Shown: one piece after another, positions 6,749-14,065 of the stretch
Layout: each line of letters begins with the position of its first letter
How positions within the stretch are numbered: the first letter of the stretch is position 1
Source: Acetatifactor muris
GTDB taxonomy: Bacteria > Bacillota > Clostridia > Lachnospirales > Lachnospiraceae
Direction of reading: 5' to 3'
Assembly: GCF_024623325.1 (NCBI RefSeq)
Contig: NZ_JANJZD010000002.1
Span: 1 to 64,000, forward strand
DNA length: 64,000 nucleotides
Notes under the pieces: generated by a model
Seen by the model: the letters and a program-made list of their open reading frames with translations, nothing else
Database searches by the model: none
What the model was told of the DNA's origin: nothing
Program-made: the position numbers and the translations under genes

Positions 6749-8481
6749 ATTCCCTTATCCCCGTTTTTCAGTATCATGTCGTCCAAAGCATTGCCGGGCG
6801 GAACAATCGGCATAACATTTTCCTCCGGCTCAATGATAAATTCAATGACAGTAGGTACTTTTAGCGTGTCTTTTGCAGTTTCAAGGGCAGCGGCTATCTC
6901 ATTTTCTTTTGTTACGCGAATACTGTTTGCCCCGTAGCTTTCCGCCAATTTAAGAAAATCCGGCGTATATTCCGGGCAGTGCTCTGTCGGGGTATTGCAG
7001 CTGCCGGGGCAGCTTTTCCTGTACCGCATACAGGTGCTGGAATAACGCCTGTCAAAAAACATTTCCTGCCATTGCCGTACATTTCCCAAATAACCGTTGT
7101 TCAGTATGCAGATGGTGATTGGAAGTTCATAGCAGATTGCGGTCGCCATTTCCTGAATGTTCATCTGCATGCCGCCGTCCCCGGAAATAACGATAACATC
7201 CTTTGACGGATTTCCGATTTGGGCTCCAATAGCAGCCGGAAAGCCATAGCCCATGGTTCCTAAGCCCCCGGAAGTCAGCATCTGCTTCTTTTCGCTTAAT
7301 TCCAGGAATTGTGTCGCCCATAACTGGTTCTGCCCCACATCTGTGGCAATGATCGCGTTGTCAAACGTATGGTTGATTGCCCTTATCACTTTTTCCGGGG
7401 TCAGCCCTTCTGTTTTCATGGAGAGTGGATACTGGCTTTTCCACTGCCTGATCTGCTCCAGCCATTCCTCCGTATCTAATTTTTGCGCTTTTTCAAGCAA
7501 TGCCAAAAGAGCCGTTTTTGCGTCCGCAACAATGGGAATATCCACCTCTATATTTCTGGAAATCGAAGCGGGGTCTATATCTATATGGATGATTGCCGCA
7601 TGGGTGGCAAAGTGTCCGGTTTTTCCTGTTATGCGGTCATTAAACCTTGTCCCGATAGAAAAGAGGACGTCACAATTACTGATAGCTGTATTGGCTGCAT
7701 AGCTTCCATGTATTCCCAGATTCCCGATATACAAGTCATGGGTTGTGGGAATTGCCCCGTTTCCCATGATGGTAGTAACAACGGGAACCCCTGTCATTTC
7801 TGCTAGCTTTAGCATTTCCGAATGTGCATGGCTGATGTTCACGCCGCCGCCGACCAAAAAGACGGGCTTCTTTGCGTGATTCAATGTTTCCAGTGCTTTC
7901 TTTAACTGTCCCGGATGAAGGGAAAGCTTCGGCTTATATCCTCTGATTTCGATTTCTTCCGGGTAGTCGTCACTGCCATATTCCCTCTGTATATCCTTCG
8001 GTAAATCGACAACAACAACGCCCGGTTTCCCTGTCCGGGAAATAAGAAAGGCTTTCCTGATGACCGCCGCCAATTCCTCACGTTTGCGGACCGTTACGGC
8101 GTATTTGCAGATACTTCTTGTGATACCCACAATATCAACCTCCTGAAAGGCGTCATTGCCAATCAGCCCGGTAGGTACCTGCCCGGTGAAGCATACCAGT
8201 GGAACACTGTCATAATTCGCTGTCGCTATCCCTGTCACTAAATTGGTAGCTCCCGGTCCGCTTGTAACCAGACAGACCCCGACTTTTCCCGTGGAGCGTG
8301 CGTATCCGTCCGCCGCATGGACTAATCCCTGCTCATGCCGCGGCAAAATAACATCAATATCCTGCTCGCCATAAAGGGCATTAAACAGGTCGATTGCCTG
8401 TCCGCCCGGGTAGGCAAACAGGGTATCTACCTGCTCCGCCTTGAGAGCTTTCACAAATAATTCCGCGCCTGTAATCATCAT
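6745..8481 (-). CDS. ilvB: Acetolactate synthase large (catalytic) subunit
   Basis: About 578 residues. Three ATGs follow AAGGAGG; 8481 (5 bases) or 8478 (8 bases) fit best. It condenses two pyruvates, or pyruvate with 2-oxobutyrate, in valine/leucine/isoleucine synthesis, using thiamine diphosphate, FAD and Mg2+. The N-terminal TPP-binding domain has the catalytic Glu region ILPRHEQGLVHAADGYAR. The central FAD-binding domain follows, then the C-terminal TPP/Mg motif GDGGMQMN...NN. Odd: between MFFDRRYSSTC and EYTPDF there is an extra segment with four cysteines (about residues 484, 491, 495, 502). Forms a unit with ilvN and probably with the TetR gene just upstream. Confidence 0.95.
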   Translation of the reverse strand: MMITGAELFVKALKAEQVDTLFAYPGGQAIDLFNALYGEQDIDVILPRHEQGLVHAADGYARSTGKVGVCLVTSGPGATNLVTGIATANYDSVPLVCFTGQVPTGLIGNDAFQEVDIVGITRSICKYAVTVRKREELAAVIRKAFLISRTGKPGVVVVDLPKDIQREYGSDDYPEEIEIRGYKPKLSLHPGQLKKALETLNHAKKPVFLVGGGVNISHAHSEMLKLAEMTGVPVVTTIMGNGAIPTTHDLYIGNLGIHGSYAANTAISNCDVLFSIGTRFNDRITGKTGHFATHAAIIHIDIDPASISRNIEVDIPIVADAKTALLALLEKAQKLDTEEWLEQIRQWKSQYPLSMKTEGLTPEKVIRAINHTFDNAIIATDVGQNQLWATQFLELSEKKQMLTSGGLGTMGYGFPAAIGAQIGNPSKDVIVISGDGGMQMNIQEMATAICYELPITICILNNGYLGNVRQWQEMFFDRRYSSTCMRYRKSCPGSCNTPTEHCPEYTPDFLKLAESYGANSIRVTKENEIAAALETAKDTLKVPTVIEFIIEPEENVMPIVPPGNALDDMILKNGDKGI

Positions 8482-8555
8482 CATTGCCTCCTTGTATGCG
8501 TGTACTTGCTTGCTTTTAGGTATGATAAAATGGCACTGAATATACAGTACCATTT

Positions 8556-9134
8556 TTACTTCTGTACAATCCCATTTACAAATATCTTCACACTGTTTTT
8601 GATAAATTCTTCTCTGCCCACATCCGTAAGGTTCTGGCCAAAAGACGCATTTAAAAAGGTATAACCAAACGTGGAAGAAAAAACAGTCATCGCCAGACTT
8701 TCAAAATCATAATGAGGAATTTTCCCCAGTTCCTCCATTTTCCTGAAGTATTCTGTCAGAGAAGAAATAAATGCCTGTGGTACTTTCATGATCATAGAGG
8801 CAGTTTCTTCATAAAGCTGTGGCGCTCTTAAGCCAATGGACAGATTTACAAAATCCGGAGTGATTTTATCCATATATGCGTTCATAAACATCTCTAAATC
8901 CGGCTCTAACTCCCATTGCACATTTTTGAAAAGCTCCGGCGTAACATGCGCTCTCCATTTTTCCTGAGATACCCCATGGAGTACAATATCTTTTTTATTT
9001 TGAAATTTACGGAACAGCGTACACTCATTTACGCCGGCTAAACGTGCGATATCTTTTGTCGTTGTGGCAACATACCCTTTATCACGAATCAGAGACATGG
9101 TTGCGTCAATGATTTTTTGGCTTGTTTCGTCCAT
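8556..9134 (-). CDS. TetR/AcrR regulator upstream of ilvBN
   Basis: 192 residues from ATG 9134. An ATG at 9167 has a good AAAGGAG site. However, a promoter (TTGACT-17-TAGAAT, 9194-9166) and a palindrome at 9149-9162 lie over that start, so the downstream ATG, preceded by GGGGTGGG, is more likely. N-terminal HTH: IIDATMSLIRDKGYVATTTK, DIARLAGVNECTLFRKFQNK. The remaining all-helical part is a ligand-binding and dimer domain. The ilvB start is only 74 bases past its stop. It therefore likely controls itself and ilvBN. Confidence 0.82.
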   Translation of the reverse strand: MDETSQKIIDATMSLIRDKGYVATTTKDIARLAGVNECTLFRKFQNKKDIVLHGVSQEKWRAHVTPELFKNVQWELEPDLEMFMNAYMDKITPDFVNLSIGLRAPQLYEETASMIMKVPQAFISSLTEYFRKMEELGKIPHYDFESLAMTVFSSTFGYTFLNASFGQNLTDVGREEFIKNSVKIFVNGIVQK

Positions 9135-9148
9135 TCTTCCCACCCCTA

Positions 9149-9194
9149 AGCAAGTGCTTGCTATCATTCTATTCTCCTTTTTGTAAAAAGTCAA
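9149..9194 (-). promoter_or_regulatory. Promoter and operator of the TetR-ilvBN unit
   Basis: Minus strand: -35 TTGACT (9194-9189), 17-base spacer, -10 TAGAAT (9171-9166), then at about +1 the palindrome AGCAAG-CA-CTTGCT (9149-9162) with perfect 6-base arms. This is the geometry of an autoregulated TetR gene. The half site AGCAAG recurs in the 74-base gap ahead of ilvB (about 8503-8515). Confidence 0.6.
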
Positions 9195-9221
9195 TAGAAA
9201 AGATAATTCCTCCCGCTTTAC

Positions 9222-9623
9222 TTATGAGGTATGTTCCAAAGCTTTTCTTAAATCCGTTATATATAAAGCCTGCTGCTTTTTCAGATACGCCCCGATAAAC
9301 GGTTTCATAAACCATTTTTTTGCTGTAACATCCTCCGTGAAATCAATCGTTGTTACGTTGCCTTTGCTGGAGAAAATCCCTGTCCAATGCCCATGCATGT
9401 TGTCGTTCTCCATATCAAATTCCCATCGCCGGCATTCTTCCCTCACTGTAACGGTGAAGGTGGTCTGGCAGCCGGATGTTGTATATTCCACGAACTGCTT
9501 ATCATCTATAATCTCAACCCTGCTCAGATCGCTGCGCCACGCCGTATCCTCCAGAGAAGTCACAATCTCCCAAACCTTTTGCAGTTCTGCGTGAAAGTCT
9601 GCTCTTATATTTGAAACTGCCAT
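9222..9623 (-). CDS. SRPBCC-family (START-like) small protein
   Basis: 133 residues. The N-terminus reads AVSNIRADFHAELQKVWEIV, the usual start of polyketide cyclase/SRPBCC proteins where an early helix follows strand 1. Later come a beta-rich middle and a GxFSSKGNVTTIDFTEDV strand pair. A long C-terminal helix (GAYLKKQQALYITDLRKAL) closes the hydrophobic cavity in this fold. It would bind or act on a small hydrophobic molecule in the cytosol; the ligand is unknown. It follows the TetR gene by one base, so regulator and SRPBCC gene form one unit. Confidence 0.82.
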   Translation of the reverse strand: MAVSNIRADFHAELQKVWEIVTSLEDTAWRSDLSRVEIIDDKQFVEYTTSGCQTTFTVTVREECRRWEFDMENDNMHGHWTGIFSSKGNVTTIDFTEDVTAKKWFMKPFIGAYLKKQQALYITDLRKALEHTS

Positions 9624-9624
9624 C

Positions 9625-10239
9625 TTAATGATTCCTTTCTTTCAGGTATACCCTTTTCCACTGTCCAACTCTTTTCAGGAAGTCCTTTTCCAGAGAATCC
9701 GGGTTCAGCTCCCCGGTTGAAAACATCTTCCAGTAACAGCTGAGAAGATAACCGTTAATCTCTTCTAACAGCAGCCGCGTATCAATCCCCGGCCGGAACA
9801 GGTCCATATCTGCCAAACCCCGTATATCTTCTGTCCCGTGAAGATAGGATGTCTTATAATGATTCTGAAGTTCTTCCCTGATTTCCGGGTTTTCCTCAAA
9901 AAATGCCCTCAAGATAAACAGGTATATGGTCGGGGCTTCCCTCATAAAGACACAGCCTGCCAGAACCCTCTGGCAGAGGATCTCAAACAAATCCGTGGTC
10001 TGCGTATCTCCCTTCCTTACTTTTTCACGGTAAAGCCTGCATGCATGTTCCCAAAGGTACAGATACAGTTCTTTTTTATTTAGGAAATAATGAAACAGCA
10101 GGGATTTGGATACGCCGCCGGCATCCGCAAGCCTGGACATGGACGCATTTTTATAGCTGTTCCTGGAAAACACACCATATGCCGCATTTATGATCTGCTC
10201 CTGCCTTTCCTGCGGTAGCGCAAAAAACTTCCCGTTCAT
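9625..10239 (-). CDS. TetR/AcrR regulator
   Basis: 204 residues. The frame extends far upstream, but AGGAGG six bases before ATG 10239 and overlap with the AlkD stop (ATGA) fix the start. HTH at residues about 10-55 (QEQIINAAYGVFSRNSYKNA, LADAGGVSKSLLFHYFLNKK), a class with strong N-terminal MNGKFF. The all-helical C-terminal domain is ligand binding. It is followed by the SRPBCC gene. It is the intact relative of the broken TetR pieces at 4343-4524 and 6000-6049. Confidence 0.88.
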   Translation of the reverse strand: MNGKFFALPQERQEQIINAAYGVFSRNSYKNASMSRLADAGGVSKSLLFHYFLNKKELYLYLWEHACRLYREKVRKGDTQTTDLFEILCQRVLAGCVFMREAPTIYLFILRAFFEENPEIREELQNHYKTSYLHGTEDIRGLADMDLFRPGIDTRLLLEEINGYLLSCYWKMFSTGELNPDSLEKDFLKRVGQWKRVYLKERNH

Positions 10240-10592
10240 CCCGAACCTCCTGATTCCTTTCCCATCCTGGTATTTGCGGAAATCAGACGTCCCCGCCCTT
10301 CTGCCTTTACCATGGTTTCCAGTTCCTTCGCCGCATCCTTTCCAATCCATCTCAATGCCTTGCTTTCTCCTTCCATCCACTCGTGCGCCAGCATCCTTGC
10401 CTCGTGGTATTTTGTATTCCACAGTTCAAATGCCAGCTCCTGCGATTTCCCGGCTTTCTTTGCAAGGCCCCTTACTACGGACGTTGCCACACCAATACTA
10501 TTTTCGGCCGGTATCCCCATCCGAATCATATTTTCCCTGTATTTCTCAGAAGCCTGTGCCCTAAGCTCATTTATCATCTCCTGACCATCCAT
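10236..10592 (-). pseudogene. AlkD-type DNA alkylation repair gene with internal deletion
   Basis: 118 residues, half the usual 220-240. Residues 1-70 match the AlkD N-terminus (ASEKYRENMIRMGIPAENSI, GLAKKAGKSQELAFELWNTK, YHEARMLA). The next residues jump straight to the C-terminal part (SKALRWIGKDAAKELETM). The central HEAT-like repeats that cradle damaged DNA are absent. The join is in frame and a strong AAGGAGG site remains, so a short protein may still be made. It overlaps the downstream TetR start by 4 bases. AlkD removes alkylated bases; this form should not be able to. Confidence 0.75.
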
Positions 10593-10622
10593 CGGTATCC
10601 TCCTTCCGGTTCCATGCTCTTC

Positions 10623-11459
10623 TTATCGTACAGGAAGCCAGTATTCATAGACCGCGTCTTCCGGGTCTGCATGGAGATACACCTCAATATCCGGTATCTC
10701 TGCGTAGGTGTAGCCGGACGTAGGAAGCCACTGGATAATGACACGCTTTTCCAGCTCCTGAAGGGTACGGTTCGTTCCCTTTCCTTCAAAAACCGCCCAT
10801 TTGCATGCCGGAATCTGATATTCTTCGTATTCCCCCGGCTTCTGATCGGAACGGACAGCAATCAGATATTTCCAGTCTTCCGTATGATGGATACTGACAC
10901 CGAGAAGTCCCTCCGGCTTTCCCTCTGCCATGGAGAGTAATCTGGCAAGTGTTCCGTCTGCCAGTGCGGCATCCCATACCGCTGGTATCCTTTCAAAATT
11001 CTCTGTCAGTTCTTTCGACAGGGGACAGGACCTTCCCAGTATCCGGAACGCTTCTTTTTCCTCTATCCTGAACTGCAGCGGCGCCCCTCCGTGGATTGCC
11101 ATGGAAAAAGAAATGGGCGGATATGCCTGAAAGGATACCGGTTCCGTTTTTACAGCGGAGGGCGTGATTCCATGAAAATTCTTAAAAGCCCTGGTAAACG
11201 CAGTGGGAGATTCATAACCATACTTCATGGCAATATCCGTTACTTTTCCATTTCCCTTTTGCAGTTCCACGGCGGACAGAGACAGCCTGCGCCGCCGTAT
11301 GTATTCCCGCAGTGTCATGTCTGTCATATATAAAAACATCTGTTGGAAATAGTAGGAAGGGCAGCCCGCAATCCCGGCTACCTCCTCATAATCCAGTTCC
11401 CCATCCAGGTTTTCTTCTATAAAATCAATCGCCTGGTTCAACCGTTTTATCCAGTCCAT
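10623..11459 (-). CDS. AraC regulator with GyrI-like effector domain
   Basis: 278 residues, GGGGGAA before the ATG. Residues about 8-105 are a double HTH of AraC type (IDFIEENLDGELDYEEVAGI, SPTAFTRAFKNFHGITPS). Residues about 120-278 are a GyrI/SOUL-like effector domain (FRIEEKEAFRILGRSCPLSK, ending YTYAEIPDIEVYLHADPED). Such proteins sense amphipathic or cationic drugs and activate exporters. A TATAAT lies upstream at about 11485. It follows the ABC permease gene on the same strand. Confidence 0.9.
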   Translation of the reverse strand: MDWIKRLNQAIDFIEENLDGELDYEEVAGIAGCPSYYFQQMFLYMTDMTLREYIRRRRLSLSAVELQKGNGKVTDIAMKYGYESPTAFTRAFKNFHGITPSAVKTEPVSFQAYPPISFSMAIHGGAPLQFRIEEKEAFRILGRSCPLSKELTENFERIPAVWDAALADGTLARLLSMAEGKPEGLLGVSIHHTEDWKYLIAVRSDQKPGEYEEYQIPACKWAVFEGKGTNRTLQELEKRVIIQWLPTSGYTYAEIPDIEVYLHADPEDAVYEYWLPVR

Positions 11460-11546
11460 CGTGTTCCCCCTGTTGTTTTTATTATAGCCGATTCTCTCAC
11501 AAAAAACCTCGCATTTGAACGCTACGAATTGATAGCCCGAAAGAAC

Positions 11547-12290
11547 TCACTCCCATTTAAAAAATTTCACCGCCGCGCCTGCACACAAAATGGTGACGAT
11601 TCCCATAACCGCTGCCGGTACCCAGACAGATTCCGTATGCATCCCCAGAAAAGCCGCCTTCATAAGCTGTATCCCCTGTGCCAGCGGGAAAAGGGCAACG
11701 ATTTTCTGCATCATCCCCGGCATCACCTCAAAGGGCAGCGTGGCCCCGGAAAAAATCAGCATGGGAAAGTACAAAAGGCAGGCGATCACACTGGCCATTT
11801 TTTCATTTTTCGCAATGCCGCCCACCATCATCCCGATGCTTAAGGTGGAAACCAGGGTAAGAAGCCAGCTTCCAAGGAATGCCGCCGGGCTGCCGGGAAG
11901 CCTTACGCCCCAGAACACAGCCGCCATGGGAAAGACCAGAGCCATAGAAACTGCGGCATACAGCACATAGATGGTAAATTCCACCCCCAGCAGCATAACC
12001 GGGCTGATGGGCGTCACCCGGAACCGTTTGAGGATTTTCCGTTCCCGGTATCCGGCTACCACCAGAGGCAGCCCCATCAGGCCCCCGGCGCAGATGGAGA
12101 TGGTACAGACCGCGCTCATGGACTGCTCCAGGAACGTGTACTCCGCCCCCGGAAAGGCGGGCTTTGTCTGGTATATGAAACCAAGGATGACCAGTACCAC
12201 AACCGGCATAATGACGGCAAAAATCACCATGTTCATATTCCGGATATTCAGCTTCAGTTCTGTTTTTAAAAGACTGAAAAATGTTCTCAT
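11547..12290 (-). CDS. ABC-2 type transporter permease
   Basis: 247 residues, about six membrane segments (MNMVIFAVIMPVVVLVILGF first; GMMVGGIAKNEKMASVIACL later; C-terminal VWVPAAVMGIVTILCAGAAV). The order is that of ABC-2 permeases of the daunorubicin/NatB type. It pairs with the ATPase gene just upstream, whose stop overlaps this ATG by 4 bases. The pair should export a hydrophobic compound out of the cell. Confidence 0.9.
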   Translation of the reverse strand: MRTFFSLLKTELKLNIRNMNMVIFAVIMPVVVLVILGFIYQTKPAFPGAEYTFLEQSMSAVCTISICAGGLMGLPLVVAGYRERKILKRFRVTPISPVMLLGVEFTIYVLYAAVSMALVFPMAAVFWGVRLPGSPAAFLGSWLLTLVSTLSIGMMVGGIAKNEKMASVIACLLYFPMLIFSGATLPFEVMPGMMQKIVALFPLAQGIQLMKAAFLGMHTESVWVPAAVMGIVTILCAGAAVKFFKWE

Positions 12291-13030
12291 GCCACAACCT
12301 CCTCGTCCGCAAATTTCAAATAGGCATCCTCCAGACGCTCACAGCCGCTCTGAGATTTCGCCTGCTCCACGGTGCCGTAAAAGACGGCCTCCCCTTTTCT
12401 CAGAATACAGATCTCATCGCAGAGGGCCTCCACCTCATCCATGAAATGGGAAGTGAGGAAGATGGTCAGCCCTTCACCCTTTAAATCCTCAAGAATCTTC
12501 CACACCGTCCGGCGCGCCCTTGCGTCCAGCCCTGTAGTCAGCTCGTCCAGGAACACAATCTCTGGGGTCGGTAGCAACGCCAGAACAATAAACAGCCGCT
12601 GGCGCTCCCCGCCGGAAAGACTTTTTACGGCATGACCTGTCTTATCCCCGATTCCGAAACGTTCACACAGCTTCCGCCAGTCTGCCGGCCTCTCATACAG
12701 GCAGGCAGTTTCCTCGCAAAGCTCGGATACCCTGATTTCCGTCTGGTAATCCCCTTCCTGAAACTGGACGCCCACTTTCTGAAATACAGCGCACCGGTCC
12801 TTTTTGGCATCCCGCCCCAATACCAGGGCGGTTCCGCCATCGGCCTGTTTCGTTCCCAGGATGCATTCGATAGTGGTACTCTTTCCGGCGCCGTTTGCCC
12901 CCAACAGACCAAAGACCGTTCCGGCCTTGACTGACAAATTCAAGCCCTTCAACACAGTTCTTCCCTGATAGCTTTTGGTAAGGCCCGTTGTTTTAACAGC
13001 CTCTTCTGTTTTCTTTCTCGTTTCGCTCAA
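12287..13030 (-). CDS. ABC transporter ATP-binding protein
   Basis: 247 residues from TTG 13030, chosen for AAAGGAGG five bases ahead; the frame itself opens earlier. Walker A GANGAGKST, signature LSGGERQRL, Walker B IVFLDELTTGLD and the H-loop in LTSHFMDEVEAL are all present. It is of the DrrA/CcmA exporter class. It drives the ABC-2 permease encoded next. The AraC/GyrI gene at 13065-13952 lies 34 bases upstream in the same direction and is the likely activator. Confidence 0.92.
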   Translation of the reverse strand: MSETRKKTEEAVKTTGLTKSYQGRTVLKGLNLSVKAGTVFGLLGANGAGKSTTIECILGTKQADGGTALVLGRDAKKDRCAVFQKVGVQFQEGDYQTEIRVSELCEETACLYERPADWRKLCERFGIGDKTGHAVKSLSGGERQRLFIVLALLPTPEIVFLDELTTGLDARARRTVWKILEDLKGEGLTIFLTSHFMDEVEALCDEICILRKGEAVFYGTVEQAKSQSGCERLEDAYLKFADEEVVA

Positions 13031-13064
13031 CTTATCCTCCTTTTTCCGGTAACGGTATGCACCG

Positions 13065-13952
13065 CTACTGCTGCTTTTTAATTCCCCGAAGCTCAATGTA
13101 TCCCCTCTCCCCTCTGGGCTCCAGCTGGATGCGGGGGCTTTCCTCGTCCCACTCGTATCCGATCACAGACGGGTCATAATGGTCGATGGCATATTGTACG
13201 GCAAGAATCGCCTGGGAATAATCCTCCTCCCGGAAAGGCTCCCCCTGGACCGCCAGATACTCGGCGGCAGACAGGGAAATGACATCAAACCCCTCCGGGA
13301 TTTCCCCATGGTAATCTGCCTCTGCCTCCACGCCCTGTACATAGGTGGAAGTGCCGGGCTTTTTATAGGCTCCCGGCAGCCACAGGCAGACCGGCTCCCC
13401 GCAAAGGGAATCCATGCTTTTTAATATTCCCCAAACCTCACAGCTCACTTCGCCACAGTATGCAAAATAATCTTCTGCTTTTATTCCTCGTTTGATGATG
13501 ACCTTTCGCTCCGGTTTTTGGATCACCTGGATAAATACGCTCTGGAGATTTTTCATTTCCATATCCAAAACATCCTTTCTCAGTTCTCCGAATTTCACGC
13601 CGTATGGGATAAACAGGGCAATGGGCACCGGGTCCTTCAGATATTCCCCCGGCCTGCAGCCGAATTCCCGGTAAAAGGCACGGGTATACCCGTCCACACT
13701 GCCAAACCCGCAGTCAAAGGCCGCCTCCGTCACAAGGCACTGTTCCTCCTTCAGCCGCATGGCGGAACGGGAAAGCCGGAGCCTGCGGATATATTCTGCC
13801 GGCGTCACCCCCAAAAACTCCTTAAACAGCCGGTAGGAATGCCAGGGGGAAAACAGGGAGACGGCTGACAGCTGTGCCAGTGTGATATCCGCTTCCAGAT
13901 GGGTTTCGATATAATCCTGCATCCTCTGGACCGCCGCTGTCTGTTCTTTCAA
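13065..13952 (-). CDS. AraC regulator with GyrI-like effector domain
   Basis: 295 residues from TTG 13952 after GGAGGTGG. N-terminal AraC double HTH (MQDYIETHLEADITLAQLSA; second helix unit GSVDGYTRAFYREFGCRPGE). The C-terminal GyrI-like domain starts near residue 130 (NLQSVFIQVIQKPERKVIIK) and has the typical AEADYHGEIPEGFDVISL and YAIDHYDP blocks. It probably senses a drug and activates the ABC exporter. Its own promoter carries the motif also found before uvrA, suggesting it controls both. Confidence 0.9.
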   Translation of the reverse strand: MKEQTAAVQRMQDYIETHLEADITLAQLSAVSLFSPWHSYRLFKEFLGVTPAEYIRRLRLSRSAMRLKEEQCLVTEAAFDCGFGSVDGYTRAFYREFGCRPGEYLKDPVPIALFIPYGVKFGELRKDVLDMEMKNLQSVFIQVIQKPERKVIIKRGIKAEDYFAYCGEVSCEVWGILKSMDSLCGEPVCLWLPGAYKKPGTSTYVQGVEAEADYHGEIPEGFDVISLSAAEYLAVQGEPFREEDYSQAILAVQYAIDHYDPSVIGYEWDEESPRIQLEPRGERGYIELRGIKKQQ

Positions 13953-13985
13953 AATAAACCACCTCCTTCTTCCTTGGCTTATTAT

Positions 13986-14024
13986 TTTATAATGCCCCCC
14001 ACTTTTTGTCTCGACTTTTTTTGC
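13986..14024 (-). promoter_or_regulatory. araC promoter with motif shared with uvrA
   Basis: Minus strand: GCAAAAAAAGTCGAGAC (14024-14008), then 16 bases and a -10 TATAAA (13991-13986). The same GCAAAAAAAGTCGAG string precedes the short uvrA gene at a like distance from its -10. GTCGAG sits where the -35 should be, which suits an activator that replaces a -35 element. Confidence 0.55.
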
Positions 14025-14045
14025 TGTTTTCCGATTCTTTAGGGA

Positions 14046-14065
14046 AACGCTGATTTTATCAGCGC
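14046..14065 (-). terminator. Weak hairpin at the end of uvrA
   Basis: Perfect arms CGCTGAT/ATCAGCG around AAA overlap the uvrA stop codon and are followed by GTTT on the minus strand. The stem is short and the T run is poor, so termination would be partial. Confidence 0.35.

Noticed and set aside
8485..8555. T-box or leader attenuator before ilvB
   Set aside because: The gap is only about 70 bases, with no specifier-loop or T-box sequence. It directly follows the TetR stop.
11343..11843. 166-codon plus-strand frame across the AraC/ABC permease gap
   Set aside because: Antisense to two well-supported genes; His/Arg-rich shadow composition.
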